Assembly (NCBI GenBank): GCA_030220185.1
Contig: JASPKZ010007296.1
Location: 662,501-726,500 of the forward strand
Source of the DNA: Diploptera punctata
Taxonomy: Eukaryota; Arthropoda; Insecta; Blattodea; Blaberidae
DNA length: 64,000 bases
Reading direction: 5' to 3'
Shown: in pieces, positions 34,039 to 45,540 of the stretch
How positions within the stretch are numbered: the first letter of the stretch is position 1
Layout: the number at the start of each line of letters is the position of its first letter
The notes under the pieces: model-generated
Databases searched by the model: none
What the model was told of the DNA's origin: nothing
Seen by the model: only the letters and a program-made list of their open reading frames with translations
Position numbers and translations under genes: made by a program

Positions 34039-34621
34039 CTATTTAACTCATGACACAAATGCTAGTCAATGACCAATTACTTTTCAATGAATGTTGTTTT
34101 ACAACCAATGACAGTCGTGTTTCACCTCGCTCTTTATCGATTTCTCTTTATCAGCTCCTGCTTTTGTGATAAAGAAAGCTCTTCCTTTTTAATGTTCTGA
34201 ACAGGTCAAATAATTATTTTTCTCCAACAAATACATTGAATATAGCAAATAATGAAAAGATTCCTTGATTTTACTGAGTTGTTTACTAAAAAAATAAATG
34301 AATAACCCGTAATGTTGATTATGATATATAGTTTGATGTGTTTCATTATTTCTCCACTTGGGTGCACTCTTACAATATTGCAATATTATTTGGCAATAAA
34401 TAATATGATCAATGTGCAGTGAATGAACATAACCTCACTTTTCTGATTTGTTTTCAAACATCGCCGTTTACATTAAATATATAAATATTTTAAAATAACT
34501 ATAGTTAAACAATGATTTGTGAGTAAACAGCTTAATTTTATTCGTTAAATAGTCCTAACAAATGCCACTCTTGATTTCCAAATTCTCTAGATAAATTGGA
34601 AATTACTCGTGGCATTACTTA
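34039..34621 (+). mobile_element. M1 element, copy E (long form, hairpin tip deleted)
   Basis: 583 bp, head-to-tail with copy D, sharing the TGA at 34036-34038; right TGA 34622-34624 followed by TAA. The hairpin has lost about 40-45 bp around its tip (TCTAGATAAATTGGAAATTACTCG). Otherwise close to copy D over the central segment. Confidence 0.87.
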
Positions 34622-34629
34622 TGATAATT

Positions 34630-34870
34630 TTTTTAATTCAATGCGTTCGGTTAAGTATTTAACATAATACGTAACATATGTAGAGTTTTAGGAAATATAC
34701 AAAATACGTAACATGAACATGAAATACAGTGTAAACAAACTAGCAACATTTGAAGTTTTCAGACTGAAACATACCAAGTTAATAAAATGTAATTTAATAA
34801 AAATCCGGACTATACTCTGATAAATTAATACAAAATTATAGAATATAGATTATATATATAGATTATACTC
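34630..34870. other. AT-rich intronic stretch before exon 2
   Basis: Nothing recognised. Confidence 0.4.
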
Positions 34871-34880
34871 TGATACTTAC

Positions 34881-34960
34881 TTTTTTCATGGATTTCTTTA
34901 TCTTTTCTTTGTCAATGAGGAAGGATAAACTTTTGAAGAAAAACCAGCCGCTTTTTCTAT
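34881..34960 (-). CDS. MADF-BESS protein, exon 2 (80-nt internal exon)
   Basis: A small exon too short to stand out as an ORF. On the minus strand it is preceded by a pyrimidine-rich acceptor (TTTTTGTTTCAG) and followed by a consensus donor (GTAAGT). Its first two bases complete the split codon of exon 1 to give Asp. It then encodes 26 residues, including SGWFFFKSLSFLIDK, which is the aromatic C-terminal helix that closes MADF domains (compare the usual WFxFExLxFLxD pattern). It ends in phase 0, the phase exon 3 needs. Donor, acceptor, phase and domain content all agree, so I am confident. RNA support cannot be checked here. Confidence 0.86.
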
Positions 34961-34974
34961 CTGAAACAAAAACG

Positions 34975-35730
34975 TACTTCTGTATTTATTTATAAATAGA
35001 AATAAATTGATAGTAAATAGCATTCAATGAATTTGAACTTTATATAAATAAAATACATCTGTTACATAATAGGCTAACAAGTATCTTATTTGTCTACAGA
35101 AAACACTTGTATAGCGGAATTAGAAAGATTTTGCTTTATTTATATCAAAAGTTTGGTAGCATAAATTAAAATGAATGAATAACATAAATACTCATGTCAC
35201 AACCGTCAACCTAAGTGGTCTACAATGTTCTATTTGAAGAACAAATACTACCATATCCGCAATGTTCAAATTTACGAAGATATCCCTATCACCAAGTTCA
35301 GTGACTGAGAAATAATTATTTGTATCATTTGAAGGCTAATGTAAACTCTATGTGCGAGAATTATGAATGTACAAATTCCATCCTTCCCTCTTAATAAAGG
35401 TTTTTAGCTGATTGTGTATTTTTTGTTTGTTAAAGAGTTTATTATATATAACATTTCTGCTGTGTTAAAGGCAAGGGTGGTAAAACCATGACCCAATATT
35501 TAAAATACAACAATCTTAGAAAAAAATAATCTTGGGTAATCTGAGAACTTTTTGCTCTTTATTTAATTACCAATAAACCGATAGGCCTACATATTTCATT
35601 TATTTACTTAAAAGTACTGCATCTGTTGTAATGTAAACTGAATTAACAACTAGTTTTTATATTCATTCCAAATTTTCTTTTTTCTTTTTTATTGTAAATA
35701 TTCATTAAATATCATGAACATTTAAGGTTC
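34975..35730. other. AT-rich intronic stretch after exon 2
   Basis: Nothing recognised. Confidence 0.4.
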
Positions 35731-35736
35731 ACGATC

Positions 35737-35940
35737 AGTTGAGCCTGTTCCTGTATCTGCGGATGTTCTCCAGCGTTGTTTACATCTTCCTCTGACTCTA
35801 TGGTTTTTGGGTTGATATTGGAAAACCTTTGATAAACAATTTGACAGTATTTTGTAGAGGTATTTTGATATGTTGTTTTGATCTCCTACCCTTTCACGAA
35901 TGTCAACATTCTTCTTTTTATCAACCTACTTAGACCTTAA
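35737..35940 (-). pseudogene. LINE C-terminal remnant
   Basis: The minus strand encodes KNHRVRGRCKQRWRTSADTG with a stop at 35737, resembling the basic RxRGRPxxRW tail of LINE ORF2 followed by a short C-terminus. It is open for about 60 codons. Family within LINEs unclear. Confidence 0.5.
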
Positions 35941-36492
35941 AGGGAACGTAAAATTTTCATCATGCAGCTTATTTGGTTTTATGTCTAGAATTCAAAATCC
36001 AATTTGCACTGCTATATTCCAGTGAGGCTGTTATTATGTAATACTAATTTAGTTTCTATGGACTTTTGTTTCCTAAACTATCGTTTAATGATTCCATTTA
36101 TGTCCTTATATTTCTGCAATTTGAAATATATTCATATTTGTTTCAGAAATGAAGTTTAAATATTAATTAATTTGATGAAATAACAATTAAATATCTTACT
36201 ACATGTCTCATCTCCATTATTTTCCTGGTGTAATCGTGTGTTCTATTGTTTGCAGCATCAAAATAGACTGATAGCGATCAAATCTCTGGATACAAGTCTA
36301 AAATTCCGTACCTAGGTTCTAAGATGATAGAACATTTTAACTAACAAGTACAGCATTTCAGTGCAATTACCGTACTTTACATAATTATAGCTTCATTACA
36401 AGTTACAATGAGTCTGTCACTCCGTAAACATAGGAGTTGTTTTTCCTCATGTAACTTATATTTTATTATTAACTCTAATTAACATTAACTTT
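35941..36492. other. AT-rich intronic stretch
   Basis: Nothing recognised. Confidence 0.4.
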
Positions 36493-36503
36493 ATTATGTT
36501 ATT

Positions 36504-36902
36504 GTCGGCCGCGGTGGTCTAATGGTTATGTTCCTAGCTTCTAGTCTCGAGGGTCGCGGGTGCAATCCCGGCCGGGGTCGATGGATTTTTAGGATGGAAA
36601 AATCCAATGGACAAGTCCCCCGGGAGGGACTTTAAGCCGTGGGTCCCGAATCTGAACATTTTCAGGTTCGTAAAAGAACAGCATGTCTGAATAAAAAGGC
36701 CTCTGTGCAAAATTTAACTCCAAGTAATATCTTAGTTGCCTATTAGATGTCTCAATGTCTCATTGAGGCGATGTGCTAACCAATGTGTTACTAGTGTATA
36801 CCTGTAATTAAATAAGCGTAACTAAATTAGCTTGATTAAAAACTTCCGCTATGGAGAACCCATGTCCCCACGCGGGACGTATGGGGATAAATAAATAAAT
36901 AC
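36504..36902 (+). mobile_element. SINE-3, intact copy
   Basis: Plus orientation, flanked by ATTATGTTATT (36493-36503, 36903-36913). tRNA-like head GCGGTGGTCTAATGGTTATG (box A) and GGGTGCAATCCCGG (box B). The 330-bp body ends with a GATAAATAAATAAAT tail. It defines the family in this window. Confidence 0.9.
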
Positions 36903-37186
36903 ATTATGTTATTATATTTTACTTTTATTAGAAGAACTTCGGGTAATTGGACTCCTATTTTGAATTTGTTGTTTTTTCTTCTTTTAATTAAGGGATTTGA
37001 ATTTTGTTTAATTACCGTGATTATCATTAGTGTTGTAACTATGAAACAGCATTGTTATTTTTTATTCAAATATGGAAACATCTTCATAATCTATAAACTA
37101 TTTTACATTACAAGAAAGGTCCACTTTAACCTCCATGTTCCGGTAAAGAGGACCCCAGAGTCCATCCTAGCCTTTAGACTATTTTA

Positions 37187-37790
37187 AGATTATTTACTCT
37201 ATTAAGAAATTAAACATAGGCTCAATTCTGGAAATGCGTGCTATTATGCATTGCAGAGACTCTTGATGTCCCAACTCCTTTCAAAAAACGTTCAACTGAA
37301 AATATATAAAAATATGATTGTACCAATTATATTAATGGGTGCGAAACATGGACCCTTACTTTAAGGGAGGAAAGGAGATTACAAGTGTTTGAGAATGAAG
37401 TACTTAGGAACATTTTTGGACCAAAGAGAGATGAACAGACAGGTGAATGGAGAAAACTGCATAACAATGAACTACATGGTCTTTATAGGAAGCCAGATAT
37501 AATAAGAACAGTTAAGTCTCGTAGACTGCGATGGGCAGGACATGTTGCACGTGTGGGGAATGAAAGACTTGCATGGAAACTTCTTGTAGGAAAACCAGAG
37601 GGAAAACGCCCAGTTGGTAGACCAAGAATGAGGTGGGAGAATAACATTAACTATGATTTGTGGGAAGTAGATATACAGGGAATGATTGGAAAGCATTAGC
37701 TCAAGATAAGGATATATGGAGAGCTTATGTCCGCGCGGCCATGAACCTACGGGTTCGATAGTGAGTAAGTAAGTAAGTAATTTGTACAGA
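37187..37790 (+). pseudogene. LINE-A 3' fragment
   Basis: Plus strand. A 104-codon open stretch (37385-37699) encodes VLRNIFGPKRDEQTGEWRK, RRLRWAGHVARVGNERLAW and GKRPVGRPRMRWENNINYDL. A frameshift near 37675 precedes the RAYVRAAMNLRVR end, and the 3' terminus is an AGTA-repeat (37763-37782). 5'-truncated upstream of KYLG-like sequence. Confidence 0.85.
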
Positions 37791-37991
37791 CAGGCACAAA
37801 TTAATCTGAAAGTATTTATGGCTGATAGTAATTAAAAAGCATTGATATTTATTTAATGATTTGAAAAATTGTCGTTGATTATAACATTATCGCGTTATTC
37901 ATTCGCAAACAGCGACGGTTTTTGGATTTAGGTAAAATTACAAGGATATTAAATAAAATTAATTAAATTTATTACTTTTACATATAGCACA

Positions 37992-38068
37992 CTTGTTGAT
38001 AAAAATATACGTATTCGTGTAAAGTGAACCCAAAATTCCACTTTAACCGCCTCGTGAAGGGTATAGAT
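37992..38068 (+). repeat. dispersed repeat R8, copy 2
   Basis: Close match to 26-97 (ATATACGTATTCGTGTAAAGTG, TCCACTTTAACCGCCTCGTG). Confidence 0.6.
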
Positions 38069-38089
38069 TGTTTATTTTTTATTAAGTTG

Positions 38090-41000
38090 ATTTGTTTTTA
38101 CCAAAAATCATTGCCCATCGGATCACTTTCCCCTTTTTTTCGCTCTTATGATATCCCTTATTAGTAGGGCTTCAGATTTTTCTTTGACCGCTATCAATTG
38201 TAATCCACCTTCCTTATTTATTAGGTATAGTTGTTCTTTCTTTTAATTTATATAAATATCCTTTCCATATGTAATAATAACTAACGGTTCCTTCCAGAAT
38301 GTTGGCATATTTTATTGGCAGGGGTAAAATTTGAACTAAATACCATAATTTTGATAGACAAAATAGATTTACATTCCATATCCTTGCCATTAAGTTCAGT
38401 TTTCTATGTATTTGAGTGAACATTCTTACTGTATCGCTGTTGTTTTTGACCAATTTTTTTTTTCAATCATCTCATTAAAGGAAGCACATGCTGTTAGTCC
38501 TAGAATTTTTTCTTCCTTCGTTATCGATATGTTACAGCATGTTTGTGTGTGAGGCCATTTGCCTAGAGGCAGCATGAACGATTTTTTTTAGGTTGGGACT
38601 TGCCGTATAGGCTTCGCAATATGTTTGTATTATCTTGGGGATTTTACTGCAATCATCTGCATTTTGCAGCAGTATCCCACATCGTCGGCATATATTCTGC
38701 AAATGAATTTGTTGTGGTGTCTTAAACATATTCTGATGTAACATTCGTATTAGAGGCTTAATGCTTAGGGAGAATAACAACATTGATAATGGACATCCTT
38801 GTCGGACTGAATGTATTGTGTGAAGAAACCATTCCTCTATTGAGCTGTATGGTAAAAAGGTAAAGTGTTCCCAGTACAGGCCTCAGGAGGCCCTTGGGTA
38901 GTAGGAGGTTAAGGCTCCCACTTTTTCTTGACAATCGGCACTTGATGTCAGCCGGGTTGTCAGCCCTGCGAGACGGCCGCCTTTACCCCAGAACAAGCGT
39001 CTGGTACTCATTTCAGTTAGAGGCTGAGTCGACCCCAGGGCCATAGTGCCGCCAGAAGGTTTGGGTCAGTTTAAAAATCCTGACCCCACCGGGACTCGAA
39101 CCCTCGATCTTCCGGCTTGTAGCGCAGTGCCTTAACCACTACGCTACGACGTGCCCCATTGAGCTGTATGAGCTTTTGTAAATATTCATTAGAGCTTTAC
39201 TATTTTTTTCTGAAATGCAGATATGTTCCATTAGTTTTTGTAGATATTGGTGATTAACATGATAAAATGCTTTATTAAAATCTACTGATAGTAAAGCACA
39301 ACTTTCCGCTTGATGTTCTTCATAATGTAAATTGTATTTCTTATGCATGTCAGGTTGTATATTATCGTTCTGTCCGGGATACTGCATGTTTGACAATTTC
39401 TAACATATATTGAAAGGCAGGTTTAAGTCTATTGGTTAATACTTTCATGAATAGTTTGTAGTCTGTATTTAACAGTGTAATTGGTCAAAAGTCTGATATA
39501 TTTTTTGGATTATTGATTTTATGTATAAGTGTTATTATTCCTTCTCCAAACCCTTCTACCACTGTACCATTTTCTGTCGGGGTTCTTGCCCATATCATTA
39601 TTCCATTTATTAGTTGATTATGAATTATACATATTTTCTCTTTTGTTTTTTTTTATATCTAGCCATTTGTTACCAGTTGTTCTTTGTGCTTCGTTCAGTT
39701 CATTTAGTAACTTAGGCCTATAGTAGAAATGTAGCGTCGTATGAATGCTTGTGCTCGATGTATTCCTGCATATTTATAAAAGGTGTTCATCCATATTTAC
39801 ATGATATTGTATTTTGAATTTTGTGCTCTATTGTTAAGTTTTGCAAAAGTCTCTGTAAACTGTTGTTGGTATTCTTGTATTTGTAAAAGAGACTCGTTTA
39901 GCTTCCAATAGCTTCTTCCATATCTAGATAGATAAGTATCTGCCTTTAGCGAAAGTAGTACGCAAATACGCCATCATGGCCGGAGAAGGTTGTGGACAGA
40001 ACTTTTATTCTATATATCTCTTGGGAATGTGTTCTACTTAGCCTATATAAAAGCGATCTAGCCAGGAGGATCCATTTTGTGTTTGGAATGTATATTGTAC
40101 CATATTACTATACTTGTGTTCCCAGGCATCTACTAGTTGTAATTCTTGTCTTAATTTTTCCAAAATTGGGGATAGATTATAATTTCCCGTCTGGTCTTTA
40201 ACATGCAATACATAATTCCAGACTCCACCTAATATTAAGCGGTTTTATCTGTTACGAAGGAAAAAAAGAAGTTCTTTGCTTAGAAACTGTTCTCTTTCAT
40301 GACGATGGTTTGTTCCAGAAGGAAGATATATGTTTTTAAGATTCGCATATAATTTAAATCCAGTGCTATTATTCTACCACTGGAATGTGTTTCAATGTTT
40401 TTTTATGTTAATTCCAACTCTATAAACAATTGCTGTTCCAAGGTTTCTGTCGCCAGTATTTACTATATATTCGTATTGTGGTCTAGAAAATCTAGATTGG
40501 CGTGGTTTATCTCTTGAAGAAATAGTATATCAATGTCGTTTTGTCTTATGTAAGTGTTAAGCATTTGTTGTTCATTTTTTTCTTGTAAGCCTTTTATATT
40601 CAGTGTAGCATAATTGCGTTTCCTATTCACAAGATAATAAAGTATGATCTGTGGCATAGATATGTTCTTTCCTCATTATCATACATTTTCTGCTGAGGCT
40701 AAATCTGCTTGCCAGTTATTTTCTTCTTTTTGTTGTTTTTGTTGTTTTTTGGTAACTTGATTTTCTTTTGTTCGACCGTGTATTGCATAGGGGTGAGGTT
40801 TTTGGTTACTTTTTTTTTTGTCTTACTGTTGTTATTGAGGTGTGTATTATTTTTTTTTTGTTGCAGTATTTGCTTGGGTTGTTCCTTCATCTGCAAGTCT
40901 CGAACTGTTTGAGTACTTATTGTGGCTTTTAATTTTTTTGTAGGAAGTTCATTAGAATCTTCTAACTGTCTACGAACTTTTTGTGGTTGTTTGCATTACA

Positions 41001-41845
41001 TTGTGTTGAATACTCGATTGTAGTTTTGAATACTTTGATGAAGTTGCATAGTTGTTTTTTCTTTCTTTCTTTTTATTGCTACTCGATTCTTTTTTTGCGT
41101 TGTCTACTGATAAGTTTTTATTGTCTTTTTTTTAGACACCATTTCAGTTGTTATTTTCGATATTTCTGTTTCAGACGATGTGTCGGTTTCTTCCTCTATT
41201 GTTTCTGTAATCTCCATGGAGATTGTGTTGTTTTCTGTTATGTTCGTTTCATATGACGATGTACCCTGCACAATTTCACTTAATAGTAATTTCCGTGGTT
41301 GGGTATTTACTTTCAATGTTGTTTTTCTTTGTGCGCAGTTTTCTTTTTTATGATCTGCGGCGTTACATACAAAACATGTTATGTGTGCTGTGTAATCTGC
41401 TATTCTTATAGTACTAGGTTTAGGGGTCTATGTTGTTTTATTTCCATTTTTATTGCTTTGATTCCATTGTTAACTGGCAATGGAAAATTTATACTCCATT
41501 GTTCGTATTGAAAGAACTGTACCGCAACTGATATGACAATTGTGTTCGGAACCACTGGTGGCAGGTTGAACACTCTTATAGTTGTCGTAGCATAACTGCT
41601 TTTGTGATTTCAACTTGGGTTTCTTCACCATTATCATATCTGAAAAAATGGTTTTATCCTCATATTTCTGTGTAATTTTTAGTTGAAACGAGTTTCACAT
41701 ATGGTGATTTTTCTTGTGTATTTAATTTAACATTTTCACTTTGTTCACTTGTTAAATTTAAAGTTTGTTGTATCCATATATGTAATTCCATTGCTGTTGG
41801 ACCGGGCCCACTATGTTAAAATTGAACTTTAATTGTATTAACACG
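38090..41845 (-). pseudogene. Tx1/L1-like LINE with CCHC-bearing ORF1
   Basis: Minus strand. ORF1 begins near 41795 (MELHIWIQQTLNLTSEQSEN) and carries a zinc knuckle CFVCNAADHKKENC (C-X2-C-X4-H-X4-C, about 41385-41345), then lysine- and glutamine-rich sequence. ORF2 endonuclease: YATLNIKGLQEKNEQQ, DILFLQEIN (40560), GGVWNYVLHVKDQTGNYN (40215) and SWLDRFYI (40010). RT: SVDFNKAFYHVNHQYL (39290), SMLLFSLSIKPLIRML (38775), a NADDC catalytic box (38655) and LSKLWYLVQILPLP (38330). The L1/Tx1 superclade is supported by the endonuclease and LSKLWY blocks. Several frameshifts and stops; interrupted by SINE-1 at 38852-39157. Confidence 0.82.
38852..39157 (-). mobile_element. SINE-1 inserted in the Tx1/L1-like LINE
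   Basis: Minus orientation, flanked by ATTGAGCTGTATG (38839-38851, 39158-39170). The head at 39157-39090 has box A (TAGCGTAGTGGTTAAGGC) and box B (GGTTCGAGTCCC). Body of about 230 bp, then an ACTTTACC-like tail. It defines SINE-1 here. Confidence 0.93.
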
Positions 41846-41849
41846 ACAG

Positions 41850-42650
41850 ATTATCGCCATTTCAGTTTTCTGATTTCACTTTTTTTGTTAAAACTTGTTT
41901 AAATAATTTGAAACGTAAATACTTACGTAAATGTTCTGTTATTGCAGTATATTACACTTTTCCTTTATGTTGAAGTTAAATATATCTTCACGTTACTTTT
42001 AACTCTTCACTAAGCACAGAAACGCAACCTTACTCTACTGTGGTCAAGCCATAACTATGTTTAAATCACAATCTGCTACAAATGTAAACAAGACTTTGAG
42101 AGATGTAGAATACGTTGCAAAAAGCTATCAAATATTTTACGAGCTAAGTTACATTGTTTTGCTAGCAGGACTTTTGGACACCCTGTATTTTATATTGGGT
42201 CAAAATTAATGAAAATAATTAAAATGGAAATACAGTGAAACACTCGATTTCTTGAGCTACAAAAAGGTCTTCTTGTCTCATTTGTGTGCTGATATGTATA
42301 CCCATTAATTATACAGGTATTGTGCATATAAAAATATGTTAAAAATTTTAAAAAAATAGTACCTTTATAATATTTTTGTGTCACAAGTTTTATATTTTTC
42401 ATATTTTGTTATGATTTCATATTTTGATATAATTTTCTTCATGTAGGCCCTAATTCCTCGCTCTATAAGCTATATTAATGTTTGAAAAGTATATTGCGTA
42501 TAGAATCTGAAGAAATGCTAATAATTCCTAGTGGACATTGGCCTTAACTCCACCAGGCTAACTAAATGTTAAATACTAGTAATAATTTGTGAAATTCTAC
42601 CAAAAGTTTGAAAAGTTGCAAAAAAACCGATCTATAGTGGTATCACTTAT
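41850..42650. other. AT-rich intronic stretch
   Basis: A lone GGACACCCTGTA at 42174-42185 looks like the end of a mariner-type terminal repeat (compare 53100-53111), but its partner was not found nearby. Confidence 0.35.
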
Positions 42651-43576
42651 CAGAAGATTCAACCGTCGCGTCGGTCGTATAGTTTGTGATACATATATTA
42701 CAGCAGATTCAACCGTCGCGTCGGTCGTATAGTTTGTGATACATATATTACAGCAGATTCAACCGTCGCGTCGGTCGTATAGTTTGTGATACATATATTA
42801 CAGCAGATTCAACCGTCGCGTCGGTCGTATAGTTTGTGATACATATATTACAGCAGATTCAACCGTCCGCGTCGGTCGTATAGTTTGTGATACATATATT
42901 ACAGCAGATTCAACCGTCGCGTCGGTCGTATAGTTTGTGATACATATATTACAGCAGATTCAACCGTCGCGTCGGTCGTATAGTTTGTGATACATATATT
43001 ACAGCAGATTCAACCGTCGCGTCGGTCGTATAGTTTGTGATACATATATTACAGCAGATTCAACCGTCGCGTCGGTCGTATAGTTTGTGATACATATATT
43101 ACAGCAGATTCAACCGTCGCGTCGGTCGTATAGTTTGTGATACATATATTACAGCAGATTCAACCGTCGCGGTCGGTCGTATGGTTTGTGATACCTATAT
43201 TACAGCAGATTTCAACCGTCGCGTCGGTCGTATAGTTTGTGATACATAGTTAACAGCGATGATCCCCCATCCCCGGCCGCGTCGGGTCGTATAGTTTTGT
43301 GATCCATATATAACAGCAGATTCACACCGTCGCGTCGCGTCGTATAGTTTTGTGATACATATCTTAGACAGCAGATTCAACCGTCCGCGTCGGTCTGTAA
43401 TGTTTGTGATACATATATTACAGCAGATTCAACCGTCGCGTCGTTCGTATAGTTTGTGATACATATATTACAGGCAGATTCAACCGTCGCGTCGGTCGGT
43501 ATAGTTTGTGATACATATAGTACAGCAGAGTCAACCGTCGCGTCGGTCGTAGAGGTTGTGATACATATATTACAGC
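42651..43576 (+). repeat. 50-bp CpG-rich minisatellite, about 18 copies
   Basis: Tandem array of a 50-bp unit containing CAACCGTCGCGTCGGTCGTA and TTTGTGATACATATATTACAG. The first 10 or so units are almost identical. From about 43165 to 43560 units carry many single-base insertions and substitutions. Each unit holds at least four CpG (GTCGCGTCGGTCG), against an AT-rich, CpG-poor background. ORFs across it are periodicity artefacts. Confidence 0.95.
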
Positions 43577-45120
43577 TGTGGAAAAAGTTTGTTTTTGTCC
43601 TTCTCCATGATCAGGGGAATGAACTTCTGGCCGGTCTTGTGGGTAGATGTTCCTCCGCCAGAAACGGTCGGTGCCCTACAATTAGCTTAATGGAATGGTT
43701 GAATTAGTGGAAGGACCATAGAGTCGAATGTATATAGTTTTGGTCTGTTTCGTCAGGAGTCAGGTTTGACTTGTCAGTTAAATAACCGTATCAGACAACA
43801 GCTGCAAAACCGCGTGCCGGTAAAATTCGAAAAAAATAATAAATATGAAATACAAAATCAAGTAATGGCGGAAAATGTTATTATCTTTAGGAACCAAAGC
43901 TATAAACATTGTGAGAACCAAAATTCGTCACACAGGAACTGCACAAACTAAGCGAATTTCTTAATTAGTCGAATTTATGGACCGATTTTGCTGGTTTACG
44001 GGATATATCTTTCTTTTGTTCATTAAAACTTATGTATCTCGTTTTAGTATTGTGATGTAATATTAATAACTATTAAATCGCGTTAATTTTTATCAATAGA
44101 TTACAGATAAAAATAAAAACATCGGGGTGTGGGTGTGTCGTGGACACGACCGTGTGTTTTACGTGTATGTAATGGGTAATATTTTCTTTGAGTGTGTTAT
44201 ATGTATGCCATAATCATTTTTGAACACTAAGAAATCCTTCGGATTTCCATTTTCTTTCGTCGGATTTAGGAAAGAAATCAAGTAAACAAATAATTACTTT
44301 ATTAATGATAGGTCTGTGATACGATAAGTATATACTAAATTTATACTAAATTTGATATACAACCATATACTTGCATACACTCGGCCGCCCCAATACTGGC
44401 GCCGTCGTTGATATTCTCGGACGCCTTCATTCCTTAACGTTCCCGACACCGCTTCACTCTGTCATATGGTGTTTTATGGGTACACCGGATTGCTCTTGAC
44501 AAGCAATTTCCAACAGTACATGATCTCTACATTTTGATTTGGCTTTTTGAAGAGTATAGGGCATAGGCAGACATTGCATTATTTATTGTATTTTTACTTT
44601 AACACCATATATATTTACTATAAATATTTCACAGTAATGTTTTATATATGCAATCGAGAGATCTTGACGAGAGCTGACGACTGAAACTCAAAAGTACGTC
44701 GTAACTTCTCAGAGTCAAAATTTATACTAAACGAAAATTATGTGACGCAGCGAAACGTCCTCAATATTTACGCGCTTCCCCCTCCGCCGTGCGTGATGCG
44801 TCGAAGTCCACACTCAGCGTAACGAATTCTTTGATCCTTTATCTATCGAGTGATCGATGTAGATGATATATATATATGTAGCTGCAACAGCAAACTGTAT
44901 CCCCCAATTTTGTTATCATCAGTTTTCTGAATTGTCTCCCACTATGGACGCAAATTTAAAGACGTATTCACGTCAAAAATATAGTAAATATTTAGTAAAT
45001 ATGAATGCTCCCTCAATAGCGCCCCTGCAAATTTACTAATTCAATCTATGAGAAATAATCATGTTTAATTGGCAGTAAAAATAAAATGAGTTATTTTCTT
45101 GGAACTATTATTCGGCCAAA
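43577..45120. other. intronic stretch; partial R9 copy at 43860-44010 (minus)
   Basis: 43860-44010 matches the right part of R9 copy 2 in reverse (GAACTGC..AAACTAAGCGAATT). The rest, including the moderately GC segment 44370-44480, shows no gene that I can support. Confidence 0.4.
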
Positions 45121-45125
45121 ACAGA

Positions 45126-45201
<76 letters not shown>

Positions 45202-45540
45202 TATTTATTCTGACAGAGTTAAGGCCATAAGGCCCTCTCTTCCACTCAACCAGCGATACTAAGTGGATAAAACAGGGTACATTAATCTAGGTAGTTTAAT
45301 GGAATCAGAAGTCTCTCACGGGGATATTATTGGCCATATTAGAGAAATTTATACTGGTTTCTTTTGCCACAGTTATTATATTGTACATACAGGAGCTGAC
45401 GAGATGGCGAACATAAGGAATGCGTGACGTAATATAAGAGTCATAACATTTACATCGTATGAATCTTAATAGGCCTACTATGTGACCTGAAAATATTAGT
45501 CGCGTTTCTGGACGAATAAAACACAATCTTTATAACCGGT
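45121..45540 (+). repeat. AAT-microsatellite-linked repeat, copy 1
   Basis: A (AAT)n tract (45127-45196) is followed by ACTTTATTTATTCTGACAGAG, TTAAGGCCATAAGGCC and CTTCCACTCAACCAGC. The same order appears, reversed, at 49186-49337 and, diverged, at 49640-50045. Probably the 3' region of a retroelement family with an AAT tail. Class not established. Confidence 0.65.

Larger units (their letters stand above)
7000..34880 (-). other. intron 2 of the MADF-BESS gene (27,881 bp)
   Basis: Inferred from the donor GTAAGT at 34880-34875 and the acceptor TTTTTTCAG ending at 7000, both in phase 0. It contains the 52-bp and 32-bp minisatellites, four complete M1 copies (8133-34621, one split by a Jockey-type LINE), a Penelope-like remnant and many LINE and SINE fragments, in both orientations. 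Confidence 0.75.

Noticed and set aside
40699..40912. Lysine-rich and phenylalanine-rich ORFs at 40.7-40.9 kb
   Set aside because: The minus-strand one is part of the Tx1/L1-like ORF1 to ORF2 region; the plus-strand one is its shadow.
42174..42185. A second mariner-like element from a lone GGACACCCTGTA
   Set aside because: No inverted partner or coding remnant within reach.
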